From assembly GCF_026210795.1 (NCBI RefSeq), contig NC_089448.1, positions 3,162,001-3,226,000 of the forward strand: 64,000 nucleotides of DNA, written 5' to 3'. The DNA is from Rhizophagus irregularis (Eukaryota; Glomeromycota; Glomeromycetes; Glomerales; Glomeraceae). Below, piece by piece: positions 34,318 to 44,801 of the stretch. The notes under the pieces are model-generated. The model was not told the DNA's origin and ran no database searches. It saw only the letters and a program-made list of their open reading frames with translations. The translations under genes were made by a program, and so were the position numbers. The stretch's first letter is position 1. Every line of letters begins with the position of its first letter.

Positions 34318-35243
34318 GATATATAGACTATAATCTATTAAATTAATCTAATTATCCATTTTTTGTCTAACAGTTGTGACACTACTCAATAAATTTTCCG
34401 CCTCAAACACACACACAAAAAAAAAAAACTTTTCCCACTTCTTTAAAATAATGAGTAAAAAAAAACGCGAGAATTTCCTCTCCAAACGGTTGTGGCAGTA
34501 GTGATACAGGAATTAAACCTCCTCGTAAATGGAAAAACTTTGCTTTTGGTAATAAAATCCTTGATAGCATAAGAAATTTTAGGTAATATAGCTATTTGGA
34601 ATTTTGATTAATTTTGGTAATTTTAGTTAGAACTATTTTAATTATGGCTTTGCTTAAACACTCTATTTCTAAAATTTTCCTATTTTTTTCTATATATACT
34701 TTATGCAATAAGTAAAAGTAGTTATAATATATATGATTATTCATCCATAATATTATTTAGGCATTTTTATAAATCTAATCTTTTATACTTTTCAAAATAA
34801 ATCAAATGTTGTTGCCTGTCCATGACCACAAGGAGAATTATAGCAAACTAATAAAAATGGCTATTCCAGTTATTGTTTATAAATTTTTCATTTTCATTTT
34901 CAATATATCAATCTGTAAGCATTAGTATGTCAAATCTCTAATAGGACTGCTGTATTCTTTTTAGTATATGATTATTAGAAAATAATCTTTGATATTTAAA
35001 GATCAATTGTGTCTATATATTTTTTGAAAGATTGCTGACCAGTACGTTTATTCAAGTTGGTATGGTATTATTTATATTATTTATTCTTTATAATATGTAA
35101 AATTTCTTAAATAATTCTTAATAGAATGAATCCGTATGATGATGGAACTATATATTATTGTGCATAGTAATCACTAATAAAAAATCATGCATTTATCACA
35201 AAATCCTAATATTAACCCATAAACCATCTGTCATCATTTTTCA

Positions 35244-35430
35244 CCCTATAAAAAAATTTTATCTGTTATTTCTGGAAAAACTCCGTAAAAGTGAGCCTTT
35301 CACGGATCCATTCACGGAAAATGTAAATGATTCGGTAAATTCCGTGATATAAGGTTATTAATTCCGGAAATATGAGCCTTTTACGGAAAAAAGGCGGAAT
35401 ATAAAAAACGGATCGACTTTTTTTACAGGG
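35244..35430. mobile_element. 187-bp MITE with CCCTATAA-type ends and 3-bp TSD
   Basis: The ends are CCCTATAAAAAAA and, inverted, CCCTGTAAAAAAA. The trinucleotide TCA flanks both sides (35241-35243, 35431-35433). The same end sequence and a 3-bp duplication define the large element at 54282-63897, so this looks like a short relative. Internal repeats GTGAGCCTTTCACGGA and ATGAGCCTTTTACGGA may be transposase-binding sites. Confidence 0.65.
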
Positions 35431-35511
35431 TCAGACCCCTTGTGTGCACTGTCAGTTGGTCATTTCAGCAAAAAAGTAAGTGACGTGTAAATGAGAGCTC
35501 TACGAACTGGA

Positions 35512-35709
35512 CTACTGGATGCTGAGATATTTGCAAAAATGATTTAGCAAAAAAGGGCTACCAATATTTTCACGTTTCAGCTTCACACCATACAAACGTT
35601 CAACAAAATTTACATCTGTTTGTATACTATTATACTTTGTTTCAATAGTATGATGTAGACGTTCTGTAAAGTTGTTTCTAGTATTCCATTTCCTAGTATT
35701 TAGCATCAC
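35512..35709 (-). pseudogene. transposase-like fragment
   Basis: The 65-codon frame contains 'RNNFTERLHHTIETKYNSIQ' followed by 'FVERLYGVKLKRENI'. This resembles the region after the last acidic residue of SWIM-type MULE transposases, where 'NNxxER' precedes a helical block. No other part of a transposase is adjacent, so it is at most an isolated relic. Confidence 0.3.
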
Positions 35710-37015
35710 CCGCTCCTTTTAATTTATTAAGACTATCTTAAAAAAAATAAAGGGAAATACTTATGTAAACTGTAAATTTAGTCTTATAAATTTGTAAATT
35801 TAAATTTTTCTATCAAGAAATTCTAGCTGCTATATATAATTTTTATCAGATTATCAGATATGATGAGAATCAAAAAAATTCTTCAAGTGTGATATGGTTT
35901 ATGGTTTTTCAAATTATCTTAGCTAAATGATAAGGGAGAATTATGATTTATGGATTACACTCAATGAATACCAGGTGTTTTGTTAAGAACTGTGTTATGC
36001 AGAAGGAAAGAATATAATGGTAAAGGGAAATAAATTGTGAAATAGCTAAACAATTTGTAAAATTTTTTGACTACTATTATTACAGAGGGCTGTGTGGGCT
36101 GTGTTATAATAAAAAAAAAAGGTCACATTAAAAGCCACACTAGCTTCAAAGTACCCTTGTAATAGTACCCCCTTCAAATAGTACCGGGGTATTATTCAAA
36201 TTCACATTCGAGTTTTTTTGAAAAATATCCCATGATTACTAATCATATTCATAAAATGTAAATGTACACATGAATATTCTTATTGTCACATGATGTATAT
36301 CAAAATCATTATGACAAGCTTAATAGTTTAGCACTTTCAACCATTGGACATGATATAACATATTATTTGTCTGATTTTATTTAATATCGTAAAATCTATT
36401 CCAAGTTATAAGACTAAAATTAATAATTTCAATTTAAAATAAATTACGAAGGGTGTTGCTAAATCTCGCCGCAGGTGATTTTCACCGCTTAATTTTAGCC
36501 GAATTATAATTTCGGCCAGAGTTAAAAAAAGTTTTTTTCACACTTTTTTAACGCAGTTGTAATATTTATAGAATTACACAAAGAACGAAAAAAGCTAAAC
36601 CTAATCACTGAATTGAACACATTACAGTCATTACACATTACACACGTTACAATCGTTATTCGTTACATACATAACAAAAATCAACAAGACTCTGTATATG
36701 TAACTTTACTTATTTATTCATAAAGTTTAACAAAAACGTAAATTTTAAATATATGTTACTTTAAAATGATAGTGTTAAATGCCTTTAAAAAAGGCATTTC
36801 GTAACTAAAACAATCTCATCCAGTTAAATTTAGATCTTTTAATTAAGAATAATGTCGTTCGTATATCAAAATATATAAAATTCGATATGTCAAATATTAT
36901 GCGCAGTTACGCACGTGATAATATTGTAATCAGCTGATTTGATGTAAGTATTGAGATGTAGTAGTAATTCGTCCTCCATTCTTAACATATCTTTTTTCTT
37001 TACAGTGCTGCTAAT
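35710..37015. other. intergenic, no supported feature
   Basis: AT-rich spacer. A short perfect dyad (GCCGAA TTATAA TTTCGGC) lies at about 36500. Confidence 0.4.
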
Positions 37016-37167
37016 TTATTTTTGCTGTTACAAATTCACAAATCTCGTTCATAATTTACCAAATAGCCTTTATATTCTATTTCCATAACTTTTACAGATT
37101 CGTTCATAGTCTACCCATAGCCATTTCATTCTATTTCTATAACTTTTATAACTTTTACAGATAAGAC

Positions 37168-37360
37168 ATGAATATTCCGCCGATTCCATATCAGCAATTA
37201 ATAATTTTATCCAAAACAACTTGGTTAACAATATAACAATTAATATTAATAATACCTAATCAAAGAATACATTACATCATGGAAAACATACTCTTGAAAT
37301 TGGAAATAAATTAATTACACCGTTATCCGTAACAATAAATCACAGAGAAATTGGATCAAT
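37168..37360 (+). pseudogene. local family copy 2: isolated broken first exon
   Basis: Matches exon 1 of the intact copy at 41631 base by base, with the upstream block TTTTTGCTGTTACAAATTCA (about 37010) also present. Small indels shift the frame within ten codons, and a TAA follows AATACC. The donor is degraded to GTAAAT and no exon 2 or 3 follows. Confidence 0.8.
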
Positions 37361-38288
37361 GTAAATACCTATATATACACGTATGTTCAGGTTTTAGGTT
37401 CCATTACAAATCACAATCCCATTTATCATTCCTATATATATATATATTAGCAAACTTTTTTCATTCAAAGGATAACTTTGAAGCAGAATAGTTTTTTGGT
37501 ATCAGCATTTGTTTGTAGAGAATTTAGACATTTTATCGCATCCTTAATTATCAAAAACATTACAATTTTTTTATTTGATAGAAAAAGAGTCACTTTATCT
37601 AATTTTTAACTTGCATATAGGCTTTTATTATATATATCCCAAATTTGAAGGGTGTATTTCTTGGCTCGTGAAATTTTGTTACACAAATTCCAAAAAGGAA
37701 ATTCAGATGCTGATCGTTTAATCTTTGCCACATACTAACTAAGCATGGTCTAAAAAAAAGGGCTACGCCACAAATTTTTTTGTGACTTATGGAACCAAAA
37801 ACCAAGGATATTTTGCAGCACATTTAATTAACCGATTTGTTACGTTTAACTAATGCAATTATATAATTTTTTCAATTTTTTCCAAACTGAGAATTTCTTT
37901 ATAATAATTATAATAAATAATATTATCTTTATACTAACGTGTTGCATATTGTCGTGGCATGTCACATAGATGCATTTTTTATAATACCAAATCTGGTCGA
38001 TCGGCGAATAATAATATAATAATGATAGTCAAAATCCGGGTGACAAGTCCTAAAATAAGTATAAACGAGGCAGTGATACGCTTAGGGATGACATCTATAT
38101 TCAAAAGGGTAGAAACGATCTGCGTGTAAGTATCCGTCTTTTAAATCCCTTACCATTCTTTCTTTTCTCATATACTTACTAATTTTTTTTGCTGTTGCAA
38201 ATTCACAAATATCGTTCATAATTTACCCATTCTATTTTCTATTTTTACCGTCTAACATTTTTATTACATAACTTTTATTAAATAAGCC

Positions 38289-39098
38289 ATGAATATTCCA
38301 CCGATACCATTATCAGCTATTAATAATTTTATTCAAAACAACTTGGTTAACAGGATAACAATTAATATTAATAATACTCAATCAAGGAATACATTACATC
38401 ATGGAAAACATATTGGGAATAAATTAATTACACCGTTACCCGTAACAATAAATCGCAGAGAAATGGGATTTATGTAAGTATCCTGTTTGTTATTTTTCTC
38501 ATTATAAGTTGTTTTCTCAATATGCTACATTTGACGTCCAAGTCAACAATTGAAAAAGCTTGCGGGATTGTTACCTATGAAATTGGTGACAAGAGTAAGA
38601 ATAAATTACCATTACTTCTTATTGTGGGTTGGAGGGTAAGTCCTTTCGCAATAATAATTTGTGTTTCAAAAAGTAGTTCACTTGATGTACCATAAAGTTC
38701 CGAAAGTAAGCATGCGCATAATGCCGGCCAAGCTAATCATAATGTAGGCCAAAATTGTAATAATTCTGGTAAGGAGTGCTTACTTTCGAGGGTGCTTACT
38801 TTCTGGATTTTACAGTTTATACAAAGTAACGTTTACCGAATCACTTGACCCTTTGACAGAAGAAATGTGTAAAAATGGTCGAAAATCAGTTATATAAACC
38901 ATGTTTTTATTTCATAATTAGATATCCATCATCGGAAAAAACAAGTGGTTCGTCTTTATCGGCTGTGAAACAGATCCAGATATTCCAGACGAAAGTTCTA
39001 TAAATAAATATTTGAAAGAAAATGGAAATAAGGAATCAGATACTTTGGAATTTGAGGAACATTCAATGATCATTGACGGATCGATATCTGATGGGTAA
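38289..39098 (+). pseudogene. local family copy 3: intron 1 acceptor deleted
   Basis: Exon 1 (38289-38473) and exon 3 (38922-39098) are open and match copy 4. Exon 2 (to 38635, donor GTAAGT) is open too. Against copy 4, nine bases (ACAGAAGAT) spanning the intron 1 AG and the first codons of exon 2 are missing at about 38536. The nearest in-frame AG (about 38508) would leave a 35-bp intron, probably too short to splice. Intron 2 holds a TAAAG-type MITE at the same place as copy 4. The gene is therefore almost complete but probably not translated correctly. Confidence 0.7.
38693..38812 (+). mobile_element. 120-bp MITE (TAAAG(T/A)-CCGAAAGTAAGCA ends)
   Basis: Inverted ends TAAAGTTCCGAAAGTAAGCA and TAAAATCCAGAAAGTAAGCA enclose about 80 bp. 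It lies in intron 2 of copy 3. Related copies are at 42066-42175 (the same position in copy 4, hence older than the duplication) and 45270-45387 (opposite orientation). Confidence 0.75.
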
Positions 39099-41540
39099 TT
39101 ATATTATGATAAAGTATTAACTATTAAGCTTATTTATCACTAACAATCAAAATAAATACACAATACATACATCGATAGGAATAATGCACAACTCGACATA
39201 TATATCCGTTCTAAAGGGTTGGGATTATTAGATAAAATTTTTTCTTGATAGGCTTTTGTTTTCAAACATATACTGTATTTATTTCATTGATTTTTAGTAC
39301 ATCAATTTTCGGTATATTTCTTAGTTTTTTTACTCCCCAAAATTTCGAAACGGAGATATATATAGAATCTATGATCCTGCAAAGTCATATTACGTCTCTT
39401 ATTTAATTATTGATATAGTTGTTTTAGTTAATTTGTTTTAATTTATCTTTCGTTCTTATAAAATTTTTATTTTTTTTATTCTTTATTCTTTTTTTCTTTT
39501 TCTCATTCTTTTTTATTTTTTTGTTCTTTCTTATTTCCTCCTTATTATTCTCTTTTGTTTCTTTTTTCTTATTTTATTATTCTATTTTTATTATCACTTC
39601 ATTTTATCTTCATTTCTTATTATTTTGTTTAATACTTTTTCTATTTTTATTTTTTTCCTACTTTTTTTTATTTCTATTTTGAAATTTTATTTATATTTTA
39701 CACTTGATTATACAAAATTTGGATATATTTAATCCTTCTGTAAATGCTAGAAATTCAGAAGAAATTTTATTCATCGGCCATATCTCGTTGATCGGGGTGG
39801 GTAAAACTGAAAGAATAGAGATATTTTGTTTTATATGAAATAATTTATAAAGTTATCACGCGGCCCTTGAAATAATAATAATAATAATAATTTACGTTAT
39901 TTAACAAGTCTATTCCTTCTCATTGATTATTGCTATAATATTGTTTTATTCATTTCGCTGAAAAGGGTATATTCTTTATAAAGTAAAAATAAAGGCTTAA
40001 CCGATCAATCATTCATATATTCATATGACCAAGCATCGTCATACTCCATTTTAAGACAGATTTTAGTTTAAGAGTACTCATACAAATTCAATTTTTCGTT
40101 TTATCTATAATATTTAATTTTTATTTTATAGCTTTAATAGTAACAAATTTCAAAATAGTAATAATTTATCTATTTAATTACATCATTTCTTTGTACGTTC
40201 ACAATAGAGAAAACTTAACAAGCACAATTAGTTACAGCATGGCGCCTAAAAGTTCCTCTGAAAATGTTCATCAGAGATAAATAAGGTGATTTAGAATCAA
40301 TAAAACTTTAACATGAAAATCTATCAGAAGAAATTTATAAGATTTATTTAAAGGTAAATCTTATCGTTATAGCTTTTAACAGTAACTACTCGATATATAA
40401 TAAAATTCAAGAAATTTATTATAAACAATCTAGAAAAATAATAACAATAATATTTTTATTTAGGTAATATTAGACCTTTGTAATAGAAGAGGAAGTAAGA
40501 AGGGAAAATAAAACTGAGATACAAGATCAAATGCAGACTCAATTACGCACAATAATCATGTGATAAGTTTCTGTTTTCATATTCCCACAGTGACTTTGTG
40601 AAATAACTGATTTATATCATGGTTCCGTACCATAAAGCCTTTCAATATACTTATTTTGACTAATCATGATAGACTTTTTATTCCAATTTGATAGACTTTT
40701 TACCCATCTTTTAAATAAACACACCCCCGTGAGAATATCAAGAAAAAAAATCATGAATTTAACTAGGAACTGGGTGATAAAAATAAATAACAAATGAATA
40801 GTACTGACATAATGTAGTTGAATCCAATCACAAATAAAAATTTCATTGATGTGATCCTTTGAAACTTAAGGAAATGAAAATGATCTGTAGTATCAAGTAT
40901 GTACAGTATATATAATAGTTATTGCGTCAGTCACGCAAGATCGTGCTATTATTATTGAAAAATATAAACTTATAAAAGAATTAATTTATAATCATATTTA
41001 AAAAAAATATTATTTAGCCATTAACAAAAAATATCAGTCCGTCAAAATCAGCATACTAATCCTAATTGACTGACCAATAAGTTTTATAAGTTTTATACTA
41101 ACCGAGCCCATAGTCTATCAGGTCTTTTTTTAGAAATATGTGATTTTGAAATTCGGAGTAGAAATTAGAATGCCGCAATTGGCTTCAATAGAATATGAAA
41201 AATAAACAGTGATCACCATTTTTATTGCTAAATAAAGTTAGTATATTGCATCATTTAAACTAATTTATAAATTAAAAGGATAAAAAGTGCAATCACAAAA
41301 AAAATCTAAAAATAAACATAATTTTTAGGTGAGGTGACAAATAGAAGATCATCCCCCCCCCCCAAGAAAATTTAAGTCGCTGAAATAAATATAAATATAA
41401 ATGACGAGAACGAGGTAGTCACGTGAACAGTGACGGTTAGGCATCACATCTATATCCAAATGATCTTCGAGCAAGTATATATATACGCTTGAAATCCTGT
41501 AACCCGTTCATAATATTTTTTCTTTACCCTTTGATATACT
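39099..41540. repeat. 3' part of segmental duplication unit (copy 3 side)
   Basis: Non-coding sequence downstream of copy 3 that is repeated downstream of copy 4 (about 42470-44100) and, more diverged, downstream of copy 5 (about 50370-51530). Shared landmarks are GGTTGGGATTATTAGATA, CACAATTAGTTACAG and AACTTTAACATGAAAATCTA. The unit length is about 3.3 kb, marking tandem segmental duplication of gene plus flanks. A (TAA)n tract lies at about 39870-39890. Confidence 0.7.
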
Positions 41541-41630
41541 TACTAATTTTTTTTTTTTGCTGTTGCAAATTCACAAATCTCATTCATAATTTACCCAATT
41601 TCAAGATAGCCATTTTTATTAAAATAAGCC

Positions 41631-42462
41631 ATGAATATTCCTCCGATACCATTATCAGCTATTAATCATTTTGTTCAAAACAACTTGGTTAACAGGATAA
41701 CAATTAATATTAATAATACTCAATCAAGGAATACATTACATCATGGAAAACATATTGGGAATAAATTAATTACACCGTTACCCGTAACAATAAATCGCAG
41801 AGAAATGGGATTTATGTAAGTATCCTCTTTGTTATTTTTCTTATTATAAGTTGTTTTCTCAATTTGCTACATTTAACGTACAGAAGATCCAAGTCAACAA
41901 TTGAAAAAGCTTGCGGGATTGTTACCTATGAAATTGATGACAAGCGTAAGAATGACTTACCATTACTTCTTATTGTGGGTTGGAGGGTAAGTCCTTTCGC
42001 AATAATAATTTTGTTTCAAAAAGTAGTTCATTTGGAGGGGTTCATTTGGAGGTCTCGGTGTACCATAAAGTCCCGAAAGTAAGCATGCACATAATGCCGG
42101 CTAAGCTCATCATAATGTAAGCCACAATTCTGGTAAGGAGTGCTTAATTTCGGGGTGCTTACTTTCGGGATTTTACGTATTTATACATAGTAACGTTTAC
42201 CGAATCACTTGACCCTTTGACAGAAGAAATATGTAAAAATGGTCAAAAATCAGTTATATAAACCATGTTTTTATTTCATAATTAGATACCCATCATCGGA
42301 AAAAACAAGTGGTTCGTCTTTATTGGCTGTGAAACAGATCCAGATTTTCCAGACGAAAGTTCTATAAATAAATATTTGAAAGAAAATGGAAATAAGGGAT
42401 CAAATACTTTAGAATTTGAGGAACATTCAATGAACATTGACGGTTCGATATCTGATGGGTAA
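41631..42462 (+). CDS. small three-exon protein, local family copy 4 (intact)
   Basis: Exons 41631-41815, 41884-41986 and 42286-42462 join in phase to 465 nt (154 residues). The introns are 41816-41883 (GTAAGT...TACAG) and 41987-42285 (GTAAGT...ATTAG), the second enlarged by a 110-bp MITE. The protein begins MNIPPIPLSAINHFVQNN and keeps every family signature ('NTLHHGKHIGNK', 'ACGIVTYEIDD', 'LPLLLIVGW', 'IIGKNKWFVFIGCETDPDFP'). No signal peptide or membrane segment. The domain is unrecognised. It is the only undamaged plus-strand copy without a large insertion and so the best reference for the family. Confidence 0.8.
42066..42175 (+). mobile_element. 110-bp MITE in intron 2 of copy 4
   Basis: Ends TAAAGTCCCGAAAGTAAGCA and inverted TAAAATCCCGAAAGTAAGCA. 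Orthologous in position to the copy-3 element. Confidence 0.8.
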
Positions 42463-43611
42463 TTACATTATGATAAATTATTAACTATTAAGCTTATTTG
42501 TCACTAACAATCAAAATAAATACATAATACATATAGGAATAATGCACAACTCGACATATGTATCCGTTCCGAAGGGTTGGGATTATTAGATAGGATTTTT
42601 TCTTGATAGTTGATAGGCTTTTGTTTTCAAAAATATATTTATTTCATTAATTTTCAGTACGTCAGTTTTTGGTATATATTTCACAGAATTTTTACTTCAC
42701 AAAATTTCGACACGGAATATACAGTATCATGTAGATCTACAAATTATTGATATAGTTGTTTTAGTTAATTTATTTTATTTTATCTTTCGTTCTTATCTGT
42801 TATCTATTTTATTTTATTTTTTTTAGTTTTTTTTTCTTACTTTGAAATGATTATACAAAACTTGGAAATATTTAATCCCTCTGTAAATTCTGGAAATTTG
42901 GAAGAAATTTTATTTCATCGGTCACATCTCGTTGATCAGAGTTGATAAAACTGAAGAATAGAGACAAGAAATAATTTATCAATAAAGTTATCGCGCAGCC
43001 CTTGAAAAAAAAAATAATAATAATAATTTACGTTATTTATTGATTATTGCCTTAACCGATCAACCATTTATATATTTATATGACCAAGTATCGTCATTCT
43101 CCATTTTAAGACAGATTTTAATTTAAGAGTACTCATACAAATTCAATTTTTCGTTCAATCTCTAATATTTAATTTTTATTTAAATTTGCAATTATCAATT
43201 TATAGCACAAATTTCAAAATAATAATAATTTATTTTTACATTATTTCTTTGTACGTTCATAATAGAGAAAATTTAACAAGCACAATTAGTTACAGTATGA
43301 CGCCTAAAAGTTCGTCTGAAAATGTTCATTAGAGATAAATAAGGTGATTTTAGAATCAATAAAACTTTAACATGAAAATCTATCAAAAGAAATTTATAAG
43401 ATTTATTTAAAGCCTTTCAATATACTTATTTTGACTAAATCATGATAGACTTTTTATTCCAATATTGATAGACTTTTTACCAATCTTTTTAAATAAACAC
43501 CATCCGTGAGAATATCAAGAAAAAAAATCACGAATTTTAACTAGGAACTTGGGAAAAAATAAATAACAAATGAACAGTACTGATATATTAAATGTAATCG
43601 GTATTACTATG

Positions 43612-43680
43612 TATACACTGATGGATTTTTTTGTAAATTACTCCACTGGTATAAAAAAAGCATAAATCCATCAGTGTATA
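43612..43680. mobile_element. 69-bp hairpin mini-MITE
   Basis: TATACACTGATGGATTT is inverted as AATCCATCAGTGTATA about 36 bp later. The outermost TA on each side can serve as a TA target duplication. The parallel site in the copy-3 flank (about 40805) lacks it. Confidence 0.6.
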
Positions 43681-43770
43681 GTGTATACGTCATACACTAT
43701 GAAATAACAAATATGTATCCAATTACAAATAAAAATTTCATTGATGTGACCCTTTGGAACCTAATAGTTA

Positions 43771-43962
43771 CTAGTTGTAGCCCTGTTGCTTCGCACCAGG
43801 ATTGTAATGCTGGCAGGAATTATATGATCGTCTTATAAATTTCACTTTTTTGAATTTGTTTAACGTCACGACGTCACGTACTAATAAACTGGCCAATAGA
43901 ATTAAGGTTGCACAATTTACAATTAGGTAATCTAAACGTTACAAAATTTTAATTATATATAT
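43771..43962. mobile_element. 192-bp SINE-like insertion with 36-bp duplication
   Basis: A 36-bp sequence beginning ATTTCATTGATGTGACCC lies at 43735-43770 and again at 43963-43998, with one mismatch. It brackets an insert that starts CTAGTTGTAGCCCTGTTGCT and ends in an AT-repeat. The paralogous flank near 40850 has only one copy of the duplicated word and no insert. The insert's first bases resemble 19016-19056. Confidence 0.6.
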
Positions 43963-44636
43963 ATTTCATTGATGTGACCCTTTGGAACTTAATAGTTATT
44001 GCGTCAGTTACGCAAAATCAACGCAAAATCATGCTATTATTATTGTAAGAGTATTAAAAAGTATAACTAAACTGTAAACTTATTAAAGGATTAATTGCTT
44101 ATAGTCAGTCTATCAGGTTTTTTTTTAGAAATATGTGATTTTGAAATTCGAATCATTACGCTACGTATTAAACTTAGCAAAAATAGGGAATTTCATGAAT
44201 ATAATTACACAGTAAGCCAAAATAGAAATTTCATGAATATAATTACGCCGTACAAATGCTAAAATGTATGATTTATAATCTTTTTATGGCAGAAAATATA
44301 AAGCCATGTTCGTTTACCTGATCATAAGCCATGATGTCTGGCTATTTATAGTGTCCAATCAAGGTACATGTACATCACGTGATAGAACACGGCTCTAGAC
44401 ATCCCAAGACAATGAATATGTTACACTGCACGTATCTTTTTTGCTGATCATAACTGAAATAATCGCTAAAATAATGAAATGTTCCAGCAAACATCCTTTT
44501 GTCGATCATAAAAATAATCGTCAAATATAGAAACCTATTCAGCCTTCTAAGAATATTCTTTTTTGTAACGCAAGTCTGCAAACAAGTATATATATCTAAT
44601 GCTAGTGGACTTTCTTAATATTTTTTTCTTTTTTTT

Positions 44637-44765
44637 TTTTGCTGTTGCAAATTCATAAATCTCGTTCATAATTTACTCAATAGCCTTTTCTTTTCTCTAA
44701 ATTTTTTTTTGCTGTTGCAAATTTCACAAATATCATTCATAATTTACCCAATAGCCTTTTCATTC
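44637..44765 (+). promoter_or_regulatory. conserved upstream block, duplicated in copy 5
   Basis: TTTTTTGCTGTTGCAAATTC followed by A(C/T)AAATCTCGTTCATAATTTAC precedes every plus-strand copy from 37 to 45 kb (near 37016, 38190, 41560, 44637) at similar distances from the ATG. Copy 5 has it twice (44637 and 44708). Conservation through the duplications makes it a candidate promoter or 5' leader. Confidence 0.5.
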
Positions 44766-44801
44766 TATTTCTATGACTTTTATTAAAATAACAGACAAGC
44801 C

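Larger units (their letters stand above)
42463..44620. repeat. 3' part of segmental duplication unit (copy 4 side)
   Basis: Downstream flank of copy 4, colinear with 39099-41300. Compared with that unit it has gained two insertions: a 69-bp hairpin element at 43612 and a 192-bp element at 43771. Confidence 0.7.
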
